Assembly: GCA_001465015.1 (NCBI GenBank) | Contig: LNEO01000344.1 | Span: forward strand, 1-49,622 | From: Deltaproteobacteria bacterium Ga0077539 | GTDB lineage: Bacteria > Myxococcota_A > Polyangia > Polyangiales > Ga0077539 | Reading direction: 5' to 3' | DNA length: 49,622 bases | In this document: positions 1 through 8,365 of the stretch, piece after piece | Layout: every line of letters begins with the position of its first letter | How positions within the stretch are numbered: the first letter of the stretch is position 1 | The notes under the pieces: model-generated | The model's database searches: none | Told to the model about the DNA's origin: nothing | What the model saw: the letters and a program-made list of their open reading frames with translations, nothing else | Translations under genes and position numbers: made by a program

Positions 1-590
1 GCGATGTTGCGAGCCACGAGCGCTGGGCAAGGCGCAGAGAAGACGCTCCGCCCAGAACGGCGCCACGTCATCGGGTTGTACCCGCCGGCAACAATGACCC
101 CCTCGGACAATGCGAGTTGCTCGCTGTACATCCCTTCAGCGACCAACACCTGGCGTCGCGTCGCGCGTGCCATCGCGATCGCATCGCTCACTCGTCTAAG
201 CGGATCCGTTCGCGAGCCATTTCCGCCTCCGCCAGCCCCCGGCACGACGAACACCGCGTTCGCCGCATCGCCGTCGATCCCGTCACAGTTGGTGTCCCGC
301 CCATCTGGATCCGGCAGATCCTCCATCGGAACGCATGTGTCCACCGGCGCGCTCGGCCGATCGTCGACGACATCCGGCGCCATCACGCCGCTGTCGCTCG
401 CGTCGACTCCGCCCTCGTTCATCATCGTCGATCCCCCGTCGCGCCCGTCCGCGACCTCCGGCACACACCTGCCACCCATGGGAACCTCGCCCGCGTTGCA
501 CACGAGCGGCGGGCCCGAACACGCCGACGAGAGCGCCGCCACAGCAGCGACAGAGAGAACCCAACCCGACCGACTCGATGCAGTCTCCAC
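1..590 (-). CDS. Lipoprotein with DUF1565/beta-helix-like start (partial, runs off left edge)
   Basis: The reading frame starts at a GTG at 590 with GGAGG about eight bases upstream, and is still open at base 1, so the C-terminus is missing. The first 25 residues form a lipoprotein-like signal (hydrophobic stretch ending SSAC; the -3 position is Ser, so the lipobox is weak). Next come a short Cys-bearing stretch, an Asp/Gly-rich linker and the motif DTNCDGIDGD, then VFVVPGAGGGGNGS and a segment ending GGYNP. In myxobacterial surface lipoproteins this order usually precedes a right-handed parallel beta-helix. The inferred role is a cell-surface or outer-membrane-anchored protein of unknown ligand. 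The family call is from memory of such proteins. The GTG start and RBS are read directly from the sequence. Confidence 0.7.
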   Translation of the reverse strand, partial: METASSRSGWVLSVAAVAALSSACSGPPLVCNAGEVPMGGRCVPEVADGRDGGSTMMNEGGVDASDSGVMAPDVVDDRPSAPVDTCVPMEDLPDPDGRDTNCDGIDGDAANAVFVVPGAGGGGNGSRTDPLRRVSDAIAMARATRRQVLVAEGMYSEQLALSEGVIVAGGYNPMTWRRSGRSVFSAPCPALVARNI

Positions 591-828
591 GATGAAGCCT
601 CCAAGCGATGCGCAGTGAAATCACTGCCAACCGTCCGCACGGCGGATGATTCGCCGTGACGCCACCCGAGCCCCTCGAACCACTCGAGAGCCCCTTGTTG
701 CGTGGGGGGCCCTATCTGTCGCCCCCCCCCCAAACGTTGCGTGTGAACGAAAGAAAAAAGTGTTGTCAGGCTAACCGCACCCCTTCGCGGCCGTCAACAA
801 CCTGCCTATGTGCCATCACAAACCAGTC

Positions 829-1521
829 CTACCGCGCACACGAAAACAAGCGTCGCCTTCGCCCCTCGGGAAGCGGCGGCGGGACGCTCTGATCCCCTTG
901 CACCACCACGGTGGTCACCCGCGGGCTCGAGCCCTCGCGCGGCGTGCACTGCACGCGGCGAAACAGCGTCGGATCCTCGAAGTGATCGCCGTTGGGAAAC
1001 GTGTACGCGTTGATCGACGTGAACTCTTGCTTGTCTCCGTCGAGCAGCCCCGTGAAGTTGTCGAGCGCGTACTCACCGCCGGGCCTTCCGCAGTGCGTGC
1101 GCTCGAGACGCCAGCTCGTCGCGTTGAAGCGCACGGTTGTTCCCCGCGCGTCGCGGGTGACCGCGCCCGTCGCGGGCTCGCTCCACTCGGCGTCGCGAAG
1201 CCCTGGGCGGCACGGGGGCGGCTCGCTCTCCTCTGGGCGCCCCGTCCAACCGCGGAGCAAGATGGTCCCGGTGAGCGCGTCGCCCGTGCGCGCGATGCGT
1301 AGCTCGTAGCGGTACCAATCGCGCAATCGCGAGTAGTACACGTGCGCGCGCCAGACGCCCGAGACCTCGTCGGCGCACGCGTTGGGGTCCGGCGGCGGCG
1401 GGAGGCGCGCGCGCTGATCCTCGATCGACGCAGGCAGATCCCTCGGCCACAGCGCGAGCGACGCGACGCACGCGACGCCCAAGATCAATCGAGAGCGGAC
1501 CGCTCGCTTGTTCTTCGACAC
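829..1521 (-). CDS. Secreted hypothetical protein
   Basis: About 230 residues from a GTG start (VSKNKRAVRSRL). This start was chosen because it puts a basic n-region directly before a hydrophobic stretch (LILGVACVASLALW), giving a normal signal peptide; the longer upstream reading would overlap the divergent acyl-CoA dehydrogenase start. The mature part has a Pro-rich stretch (LPPPPDP), several Cys, and repeated Thr/Gly-rich strands such as RTGDALTGTILLRGW. This resembles small beta-rich lipocalin-like secreted proteins that measure or bind something, but no family is recognised. It is divergent from the gene at 1598. It is probably exported; its function is unknown. Confidence 0.6.
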   Translation of the reverse strand: MSKNKRAVRSRLILGVACVASLALWPRDLPASIEDQRARLPPPPDPNACADEVSGVWRAHVYYSRLRDWYRYELRIARTGDALTGTILLRGWTGRPEESEPPPCRPGLRDAEWSEPATGAVTRDARGTTVRFNATSWRLERTHCGRPGGEYALDNFTGLLDGDKQEFTSINAYTFPNGDHFEDPTLFRRVQCTPREGSSPRVTTVVVQGDQSVPPPLPEGRRRRLFSCAR

Positions 1522-1597
1522 GACGGGCTCGAGTCTATCGCAGAGAGAACGCTGCTGCTCGCGCGAGCCGGGGGTGTATCCTCGCCGGTCGCACAAC

Positions 1598-3319
1598 ATG
1601 GCCGAGGCGCAGTCGCTGCTGAAATCGTTGTTCTTCGGGGCGATCCCCGAATCGATGGTGTTTCCTTACCCCGAGGTGTCTCGCGAAGAGCGCGAACACA
1701 CGGCGCTCTTGCTCGAGTCCGTTCGAAAGTTTGTGCTCAAAGAGGTCGACAGCCCACGGATCGACCGCGAGGCGAAGATCCCCGAGTCCGTGATGAAGGG
1801 ATTGGCCGCGCAGGGGTTGTTCGGGCTGAGAGTTCCCGCGCGATTCGGGGGAAAAGGCCTGTCGACCACGAGCTACGCCCGCGTCCTCGAAGAGCTATCG
1901 TCCCTCGACGGATCGATCGCCCTCACCGTCGGCGCCCACGGAACGCTCGGCCTCGGCCCGCTCTTGCTCTTCGGAACCGAAGGTCAACAGCGCAAGCACC
2001 TGCCTCGCCTCGCCTCGGGCGAGCACCTCGCCTCGTTTGCGCTCACCGAAATCGGCGCCGGCTCCGACGCCGCAGGGATCACCACCCGCGCTCGCGTCGT
2101 CGGCGATGGGATCACCGTGCAAATCGACGGCGAAAAATGCTGGATCGCCAACGCGCCGGTCGCTGATGTCTTCACCGTCTTCGCCCGCACCACCGACGAC
2201 GAGGGCGCGAGGCCCAGGCTCACCGCGTACCTGATCGACCGCTCGAAATCCGTCAAGACAGGTCCCCCGGAGCCGACGCTCGGCGTCCGCGGGCTCGCGC
2301 TAGGGTCCGTCACGCTCGACGGCGTTCGCGTCGCGGCGGACAACGTCCTCGGCGAAGTGGGCCGCGGTCACCGCGTCGCCGTCGAAGTGCTCAACGACGC
2401 CAGGATCACCCTCAGCGCGAGCTGCGTCGGAGCCTGCAAGCGACTGGTCCGGCTCACCGTCGAGCGCAGCCAGAAGCGCAAGGCGTTCGGGCGCGCGATC
2501 GGCGAGTTCGGGCTCATCAAAGACAAGGTCGCCCGCATGATGACGGACCTCTACGCGCTCGAGTCGATGACGTACCTCACCGCCGGCCTCGCCGACGGGC
2601 GAAGCGTCGACTACTCGATCGAGAGCGCGATCTGCAAGGTGTTCGCGAGCGAGACGCTCTGGCGCGTCGCGCACGAGGCGATGCAGGTCGCAGGCGGTCA
2701 AGGCTTCGTACAAAAGCAGCCGTGGGAGCGGCTCCTGCGCGACGCGCGCGCGATGCTCGTGTTCGAAGGCACCAACGAGATCCTTCGAGCCTTCATCGCC
2801 CTCGCTGGAATGCAGGGCCCCGGTCAGCGCATCACCGAAGTCGCCCGCGCGATCCGCGAGCCGATCAAGGGCTTCGGGCTGCTCAGCGATTTCGCGCTGC
2901 AAAGAGCGCGCAGCGCCCTCGGCCGCGACAAGCTCGACAAGGCGCACGCGGCGCTTCGTCGAGAGACCGTGCTCTTCGAGCAGTACACCGACCAGCTCTC
3001 GCGCCAGGTCGACAAGGTGCTCAGGCGACACGGCACCGAGATCGCCGAGATGCAGTACACCCAGCGTCGCGTCGCGGACCTCGCGATCGACCTGTTCGGC
3101 GTCGCTGCCACGGTCTCGCGCACAACGAGGGCCCTCGAGAAGAAGGGCGAAGAGGGCGCGCGCCGCGAGATGGAGCTCTGCTCGGCCTTCGCCAACGCCG
3201 CCGAGAAGCGCATGAAGGGCATCGTCGCCAGCTTCGACGAGAACGACGACGAGCTGCTCAAGGGCATCGCGACGCGCGCCTACGGCGACGGAGGATACCC
3301 GTTCGACGCGGTGATTTGA
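1598..3319 (+). CDS. Acyl-CoA dehydrogenase (VLCAD/ACAD9-like)
   Basis: A 573-residue FAD-dependent acyl-CoA dehydrogenase, catalysing the first alpha,beta-dehydrogenation of fatty-acid beta-oxidation. The signature FALTEIGAGSDAAG lies near residues 148-160. The block GGQGFVQKQPWERLLRDAR is followed by FEGTNEILRAF, where E390 sits at the position of the catalytic glutamate of the VLCAD branch. A C-terminal helical extension of about 160 residues after this motif is typical of VLCAD/ACAD9 and absent from the 380-residue short- and medium-chain enzymes, so a long-chain substrate is likely. The start is the ATG giving MAEAQSLLKS; a longer reading adds only unlikely Arg/Cys-rich sequence. No electron-transfer flavoprotein genes are adjacent. 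Confidence 0.93.
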   Translation: MAEAQSLLKSLFFGAIPESMVFPYPEVSREEREHTALLLESVRKFVLKEVDSPRIDREAKIPESVMKGLAAQGLFGLRVPARFGGKGLSTTSYARVLEELSSLDGSIALTVGAHGTLGLGPLLLFGTEGQQRKHLPRLASGEHLASFALTEIGAGSDAAGITTRARVVGDGITVQIDGEKCWIANAPVADVFTVFARTTDDEGARPRLTAYLIDRSKSVKTGPPEPTLGVRGLALGSVTLDGVRVAADNVLGEVGRGHRVAVEVLNDARITLSASCVGACKRLVRLTVERSQKRKAFGRAIGEFGLIKDKVARMMTDLYALESMTYLTAGLADGRSVDYSIESAICKVFASETLWRVAHEAMQVAGGQGFVQKQPWERLLRDARAMLVFEGTNEILRAFIALAGMQGPGQRITEVARAIREPIKGFGLLSDFALQRARSALGRDKLDKAHAALRRETVLFEQYTDQLSRQVDKVLRRHGTEIAEMQYTQRRVADLAIDLFGVAATVSRTTRALEKKGEEGARREMELCSAFANAAEKRMKGIVASFDENDDELLKGIATRAYGDGGYPFDAVI

Positions 3320-3338
3320 ATACGTCGCGTATATTCAA
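3316..3338. terminator. Short palindrome at convergent gene ends
   Basis: Arms TTGAATA and TATTCAA (7 bp, perfect) flank a 9-base GC-rich centre. The TGA of the acyl-CoA dehydrogenase lies in the left arm, and the complementary stop of the lipase lies in the right arm. It could be a weak bidirectional terminator, but the stem is short and A/T-rich, so this is tentative. Confidence 0.3.
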
Positions 3339-3928
3339 GGCACCAGCAGCGACGCGACGTGGTCGAGCACGCGCGGGTCGGTGATCATCCACCGGTGCAT
3401 CTTGACCGGGATCACCCGCTCCGACCGCGCGCCAGGCAATTTGCTCGATCGCGCCGGCAGGATCATCAGGTCGTACGGCGTCCAGACGGTGTGCACTTCG
3501 ACCGGGCCCCACGGGTCTGGATCCGACGCGAGGTCTCGCAAGAGCTCGCTTCCGGGGCGCATCTGTCGGACGCCGGCGAACGGCAGCGCGAGCGCGTTGA
3601 TGGTCCCTGCGTGCGGTCCCGAAATCGAGACGAAGCGACGGACGCGAGACTTTCCGCCGCCGCGCTGGAGGTAATAGCGCGTGACGAGCGCGCCCATCGA
3701 GAAGCCGACCACATCCACGCGCGGGTCGTCGCCGTCGATGCTCGCGATCGCCTCGTCCACCGCGTGCGCGACCTGCGCTGCGAGCACCGGGACGATCGCG
3801 CGACCGTCGTTGGGCAGAAGGTCGATCGCGATGGCCTTGGACACCCCTCGCGCGACGAGCCCCGCGCGCAGCGGCTCGAGGCGACTCGACGAGTCCCAGA
3901 TTCCATGAACGAGTACGACTGGTCGCAA
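3335..3928 (-). CDS. Small alpha/beta-hydrolase, triacylglycerol-lipase-like
   Basis: 197 residues. An oxyanion-type HGIWDSSSR sits at residues 8-16, the nucleophile elbow GFSMG at 75-79 (S77), and likely acid and base residues at D153 (WTPYDL) and H178 (VKMHRW). The arrangement matches short lipases/esterases of the PF12697/lipase class 2 type. The sequence begins directly at the first strand (MRPVVLVHG), with no signal peptide, so it is probably cytoplasmic. It is convergent with the acyl-CoA dehydrogenase, their stops 16 bases apart, which suggests but does not prove a shared lipid-catabolic theme. Substrate is not predictable. Confidence 0.85.
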   Translation of the reverse strand: MRPVVLVHGIWDSSSRLEPLRAGLVARGVSKAIAIDLLPNDGRAIVPVLAAQVAHAVDEAIASIDGDDPRVDVVGFSMGALVTRYYLQRGGGKSRVRRFVSISGPHAGTINALALPFAGVRQMRPGSELLRDLASDPDPWGPVEVHTVWTPYDLMILPARSSKLPGARSERVIPVKMHRWMITDPRVLDHVASLLVP

Positions 3929-3969
3929 GAGTGACTCGATCGAGAAGACCGGCGCGCGTGTCGCGCAGA

Positions 3970-4260
3970 GGGGCTCCCTCGTCGAGAAGGATCGCAGCGT
4001 CCACCAGTCTCACCAGGGGCATCGGTAGCCTCACAGGCTGGCCGGGCGCACGGGCCCGAATTCACCGGACTCTCGCTCGGTACAGAGAGCGACGTTCCGC
4101 GAGTCCGGTGAATTCGGGCCCGTGCGCCCGAAGCCAGCCAAGAACAGGCTACCCTGCGCGGAACGTTGCACTACTGTGGCCCGCCCGACGCGACATCGGG
4201 CGTGTGCTCGAGGCACAAAGGCTGAACGCTGCGATCCCTCTCGACGAGGGAGCTATCCGA
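3970..4260. repeat. Large nested imperfect palindrome (about 290 bp)
   Basis: A perfect 29-bp inverted repeat lies at 4044-4072 and 4101-4129 around a 28-base loop that itself pairs (TCGCTC/GAGCGA). Outward from it, GGCTGGC pairs with GCCAGCC (4036-4042 and 4133-4139), and GGTAGCCT pairs with AGGCTACC (4024-4031 and 4146-4153). Still further out, a stretch of about 28 bases starting GCTCCCTCGTCGAGA (from about 3972) is nearly repeated in inverse orientation ending about 4252. The two half-elements differ by an unmatched insert of some 35-40 bases on the right side. It looks like two inverted copies of one dispersed repeat, or a MITE-like foldback element. No gene lies between 3929 and 4297. 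Confidence 0.75.
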
Positions 4261-4297
4261 GAGTGCACCACAGGTGCGCGTCCGTGTCGACCCGCGA

Positions 4298-5098
4298 TCA
4301 GCGACGGATGGCCTCGAGAGCGTCACGGAGCGCGTCGCTCGCCCGCCAACGATCACGCGTCGCGGCGAGCGACTTGTTCGCAGCAATGACCGCATCGAAC
4401 AAGCGGTTGGTGAAGCGGTCGGCGAGGGCGTCGTTCGCGGTGTCGCCCACACAAACGGCAGACTTCACTTGTGGGACCTCGTCGAGGAGCCCTCGATCTG
4501 CAGCCCACTCCTCGCAGCGAGCCTCGCAGTCTGCGAGCGCGGAGCCGCCAGCGTTGCGCGCCGCACATGCCTCGCGCAGCGAGTCTGTGTTTTGAAAGAG
4601 CCACGCTTCGATCGAGTAGTGCGGGACCACTGGTAGCAAACGAGACAGCATCCGATCGACACGCTCGACGAGCTCGCTCTCTGAGACTCCGTGCCGCCGT
4701 AGCAGCGTGCCCAACTCATGACGAAGTCGGCTTCTCACGATTGAGTCGAACCTCTCGTCGGCGGTGCTTTCGCCGCGCCTCGACCAGGTCGAATCGCCGT
4801 CATAGTGAAACGAGCAAAACTGGTTCGGCAATGCGATTTGCGTAGCGATCGCGCGGAGCAACGCACGGAAGGCCTCGGCTGTCGGAGCGTCGGGCTTCTG
4901 CGCTCTCCAGCGGTTCGCACGGGCAGCGAAGAGCCCTTTCTCGTCGGAGATGGGGTCGAACCGAACGCGCTCGAGGTCCGCGTCGGGATCGATCGAGCGC
5001 AAGAGCAGCCGTGCGAATCGCTGCTGCACCGCCGGCCAGTGCTTCCCCGAGTCCTCGGACACCAACAAGAACTTCAAGTCCCCCCGCGGCTCGCTCAT
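4298..5098 (-). CDS. TOPRIM-like acidic protein, partner of upstream ATPase
   Basis: 266 residues. LLVSEDSG near the N-terminus (E15), FHYDGDSTW (D100 and D102, a DxD) and a later PHYSIEAWLFQN (E164) give the Glu...DxD pattern of the TOPRIM fold, seen in OLD-family and DUF4276/DUF3226/DUF4435-type nucleases. I place it there by motif only. It starts six bases after the stop of the ATPase gene at 5105-6412, so the two are almost certainly co-translated. ATPase plus stand-alone TOPRIM is the layout of defence pairs such as PARIS (AriA/AriB). No close identity to AriB is evident from reading. It ends 38 bases before the large palindrome. Its role as a metal-dependent nuclease effector is inferred. 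Confidence 0.65.
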   Translation of the reverse strand: MSEPRGDLKFLLVSEDSGKHWPAVQQRFARLLLRSIDPDADLERVRFDPISDEKGLFAARANRWRAQKPDAPTAEAFRALLRAIATQIALPNQFCSFHYDGDSTWSRRGESTADERFDSIVRSRLRHELGTLLRRHGVSESELVERVDRMLSRLLPVVPHYSIEAWLFQNTDSLREACAARNAGGSALADCEARCEEWAADRGLLDEVPQVKSAVCVGDTANDALADRFTNRLFDAVIAANKSLAATRDRWRASDALRDALEAIRR

Positions 5099-5104
5099 CG
5101 TAGA

Positions 5105-6412
5105 TCACCACCACCCATGAAAGCGCATGATCTCGCTCGTGCTCTGCAAGCCAACGGTGCGCGCGTCCCAAAGTCGCTGCGCTTCGTCGCGCGTGAGGTT
5201 GCGAAGGCGACGCACCAACGCTCCATCCACAGCCTCGGCAGCGTCGCACAAAACGAACGCACTGCTGATCTGCTCGATCGAGCGAAGCTCGATGAAGTCG
5301 ACGAGGATCGGGTTCTGGCTCGTGAAGAAGCACTGCCGATCGCCGATCTCGCGCAAACACAGCTCGATCCACTCGTGGTGCATGCCGTTGACGAGCTCGT
5401 CCGCCACGACGTAGTCGGGGTTCGCTGCCAGATAGAGCGCGAACGCGACGAGGCGCTTCTGGCCCCAGCTCCAGCTCGTGTGCTTGAGGATGTCGCCGTT
5501 CTTTCGCTTCATGAAGAACGCGAGCGACGAGAGGCGCACCTCGGTGACTGTCCCTAACCGCTCGACCTCGGGCAGACCGAAGCTGGCGTCGATGGACGTC
5601 GCGCCCAACGAGTCGAGCATCGCGCGACCTACGCCAAGCTGATCAAACGACAGTCGCACTGGTACGTCTGGCTGGCTTGCGATGTCCTTCGGTTTCAGAA
5701 ACGTGGTCCAACGCAGCGAGAACTTCGACGCAGTCGTCCGCCACGAATCCTGATCTTCCTCGAACCACATGCGTATCCCCCGCTCTTCGCCGCGCTGAAA
5801 CAAGAACCCTCGGAAGACGTCGAGCCCCTCGTCGAAGCGCAGTAAGTCTGGTGCCGACCGGCACGGCGCCATGATCAAACTCTGCTTGTTGGACAAGGGG
5901 TCGTCGCCGCGCACGCTGACCACAAAGCTCGCGTGCAGTCCCATGTCGTACTCGAACTCGCCGCGTTGGCCGTTGATCGTTCGGCGCAGCGTTCGATCTT
6001 CCGCTTCGATATGCAGCTCGAACTCCTCGAACTGCGCGTGCAGCTCGATCGTCCAGCGAAGCTTCGGCCTTCCGTCTGGACCGCTTCCGTTTCGCAGGTT
6101 CTTCACGCGGACGTTCCAAAACCACTCGCCGAGCTCGTAGCGGTACTCGACGTCGAACTCCCGCTCGCCCCACGCCGCGAAGTCCCACGACAGACAGCGC
6201 ACAAGGATCTCGAGAAGCGTGGTTTTTCCCACGCCGTTCTTCCCGAGCACGACGTTGATCCCGCGGTCGAACCGCACGCGCTGGTCGCGGATCTCAGCCA
6301 GCGAGTGCACGTGCAGCCACGCCAGCCGCGCCTTGCCGAGGCGGCCCGCCTGCTCCCGCCGCTCGATGATCGTCGACAAGCCCAAGGGCTCGACTGTCGG
6401 TAGCTCGCTCAT
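5105..6412 (-). CDS. ABC/SMC-like AAA ATPase of a putative two-gene defence module
   Basis: 435 residues. The Walker A GKNGVGKTT is at 57-65, after a strand typical of AAA_15/AAA_21 ATPases (FDRGINVVLGKNG). A long middle region is rich in charged strands. A degenerate ABC signature SWSWGQKR is at 313-320, Walker B with the catalytic pair is in YVVADE (D338, E339), and a switch segment FFTSQNPILVDF starts at 362. This is the RecF/OLD-type, not a membrane transporter: there are no TM segments. The gene begins 39 bases after the stop of the VWA gene on the same strand and is followed after six bases by the TOPRIM-like gene. It is probably an ATP-driven sensor or clamp controlling that partner; the defence function is inference from architecture. 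Confidence 0.75.
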   Translation of the reverse strand: MSELPTVEPLGLSTIIERREQAGRLGKARLAWLHVHSLAEIRDQRVRFDRGINVVLGKNGVGKTTLLEILVRCLSWDFAAWGEREFDVEYRYELGEWFWNVRVKNLRNGSGPDGRPKLRWTIELHAQFEEFELHIEAEDRTLRRTINGQRGEFEYDMGLHASFVVSVRGDDPLSNKQSLIMAPCRSAPDLLRFDEGLDVFRGFLFQRGEERGIRMWFEEDQDSWRTTASKFSLRWTTFLKPKDIASQPDVPVRLSFDQLGVGRAMLDSLGATSIDASFGLPEVERLGTVTEVRLSSLAFFMKRKNGDILKHTSWSWGQKRLVAFALYLAANPDYVVADELVNGMHHEWIELCLREIGDRQCFFTSQNPILVDFIELRSIEQISSAFVLCDAAEAVDGALVRRLRNLTRDEAQRLWDARTVGLQSTSEIMRFHGWW

Positions 6413-6451
6413 TCGTAGCCCCCGAACACTACCGCGTTTCTCGCGCCCCGC

Positions 6452-8356
6452 TCACACCGTGACGCGGCGGTGGTAGCTCAGCCACTCGAGCACCACGATC
6501 GCCAGCGCGCCCGCCAGGAGATACAGCCACAGCTCTCTTCGCACACCCACACGTCCCGCGATGGGGGGCGTGGCGCGCGTTCCGTTGAGCTCGGTGAACG
6601 GGCGCGGGGCCATGCGGGACTCGTCGGGGTCCGTCAGGTTGCCCGCGACGATCTGCGCGTCGGTGCCCGCGCGAACGCGATAGAAGCCCGCGCGCATCCC
6701 GCGCAGCACCGCGCGCCCTTCGATCACCGGGACCGTCCATCGCTTCGCGTCCGGCCCCTCGATCTCCGCGCGCTCGACGCCAGCCGGAACAGGCACGCGC
6801 CAGCTCTCGCCCGTCTTGAAGCTCGACAGATACGCAGGGTCCTCGCCGTGGATCCAGTCGATCGTGTTGATGAGCAGCACCGGCCACGACACGCGCAACG
6901 GAAGATCGCTCGCGCGCAAATCGAACGCGACCGCCACGAAACGCGCCGCCGCGCGCTGCCCCACCACGATGAGCGGCCCCTGCGCGCTCGCGGCCACCGC
7001 CCGATCTCCGTCGCGCAATCGGTAGCGCGTCGCGACGCCCACGTTGGTGTCCTCGAGGTCCGACATGAACCGCATCAGCGGGTGCCGCGCGTCGATGCGC
7101 TCGAAGAAGGGCCTGCGCATCTCGCTGGCCTCGGGCGTCGCTCCCTCGATTTGCAAGGGCGAGTCCGTGCCCGTCGGATGGATGTAGAGCACGGGCGTCC
7201 CTGGCGGAGACGGCACCGTCACGCCGTCCATCACCACCAGGTCGTACCGCCCTTCGCGCATCTTCTGGGGCGCTTCGGCGACGGTGGCCTCTTCGCTCTC
7301 GATGTACTCGTCCAGCAACAGAGCAGCTTGCACGTAGAGGTTGCCCTCGCTCACGAGCAAAACGCGCGAGCGCCTGCGCGCTGGGAGCGTCGCGTACGCG
7401 CGGTCGTCCGCCGGCAAATCATCGCGCGTTCGATCGGCGAACTGCACGCGGGCTTCGAGCGTCTGGTTGGCGCCCGACTGATCACGAAGGACGCGCTGCT
7501 GCATTCCGTTGGGCTCGAGCTCGAGCCGCGTGACCTCGAGCGGCGAGTCATCCGCGTAGAGCGACAGCTCGATCGCCTCGCGTCGATCGCTGTAGTTGCG
7601 GACCTCGACGAGCACTTCGTACCGTGTTTTGTCGAGCGGATAGCGCCTCGCGCTGAACGCCGAGATCCCCACGTTGCGACCCGAGCGCCCCACGGCGACG
7701 TGCCTCAACGCGACGCCCTCGGGCAATCGCACTTCGCCGGCGCCGTCGCGAGCCGCGCCGTAGCCGCCGTCACCGACGATGATCACTTCGCTGCGCTCGA
7801 GGCCGCGGATCGCGTCGATCGCGAAGCGAGTAGCCCGCGAGAAATCGAGCCCGGTGTCCCGCGGCGCGTAGTCCTTGAGCGCGTTTTCGAGGGACGCGAC
7901 GTCGTCGGTCATCGGCGAGAGCGCGGTGACCTCGCCGTCCATCTGCGCGAGGAGCATCCTGTCGGCCGACCCCATCTCGCGGATCATCCGGCGAACCGCC
8001 TCGCGCGCCGCCCCTGCTCGTCCGCCGGGAACATCCGTGGCCTGCATGCTCGCGCTTCCGTCCACGAGCACGACGAGGTTGCGTCCTGCGCGAGAGATCC
8101 CCTTGAAGCGCGGGTCGGCGAGGGCGAAGACCATGAGCCCCAGCAAGAGCAGCTGGAGCAGCAGCGACAGAAGGCGCTTGAGGTGTTGAAACAGCGCGCT
8201 CGTGGGCCGCTCGACGAGCACCCGCTTCCACAGGCGCGCGAACGGCACGGGCACCTGCCGGCGCCGGAGCTTCAAGATGTACAGCACCACGACGGCCGCG
8301 CCGACGCCCAGATAGAGCGTCGTGAGCTGCGCCGCGGTCAGGCCGAAGAACTCCAT
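6452..8356 (-). CDS. BatA-like membrane protein with VWA domain
   Basis: 634 residues. The N-terminal BatA-type segment has TM helices at about 12-29 and 63-80, followed directly by a von Willebrand A domain whose MIDAS begins VDGSASM (D99, S101, S103). A beta-rich middle part follows, with a C-terminal TM helix at about 611-628 and a short basic tail (SYHRRVTV). This is the usual VWA member of MoxR operons, in which a MoxR AAA+ ATPase acts with VWA/DUF58 proteins on metal-cofactor assembly, envelope stress or protein remodelling. It lies nine bases after the DUF58 gene. Large antisense reading frames here are shadows. Confidence 0.88.
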   Translation of the reverse strand: MEFFGLTAAQLTTLYLGVGAAVVVLYILKLRRRQVPVPFARLWKRVLVERPTSALFQHLKRLLSLLLQLLLLGLMVFALADPRFKGISRAGRNLVVLVDGSASMQATDVPGGRAGAAREAVRRMIREMGSADRMLLAQMDGEVTALSPMTDDVASLENALKDYAPRDTGLDFSRATRFAIDAIRGLERSEVIIVGDGGYGAARDGAGEVRLPEGVALRHVAVGRSGRNVGISAFSARRYPLDKTRYEVLVEVRNYSDRREAIELSLYADDSPLEVTRLELEPNGMQQRVLRDQSGANQTLEARVQFADRTRDDLPADDRAYATLPARRRSRVLLVSEGNLYVQAALLLDEYIESEEATVAEAPQKMREGRYDLVVMDGVTVPSPPGTPVLYIHPTGTDSPLQIEGATPEASEMRRPFFERIDARHPLMRFMSDLEDTNVGVATRYRLRDGDRAVAASAQGPLIVVGQRAAARFVAVAFDLRASDLPLRVSWPVLLINTIDWIHGEDPAYLSSFKTGESWRVPVPAGVERAEIEGPDAKRWTVPVIEGRAVLRGMRAGFYRVRAGTDAQIVAGNLTDPDESRMAPRPFTELNGTRATPPIAGRVGVRRELWLYLLAGALAIVVLEWLSYHRRVTV

Positions 8357-8365
8357 CGATCCCTC

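Noticed and set aside
4298..6412. Direct call of the ATPase-TOPRIM pair as PARIS (AriA/AriB)
   Set aside because: The layout is similar but the sequence motifs are not close enough by eye to claim identity, so it is left as a TOPRIM-like pair.
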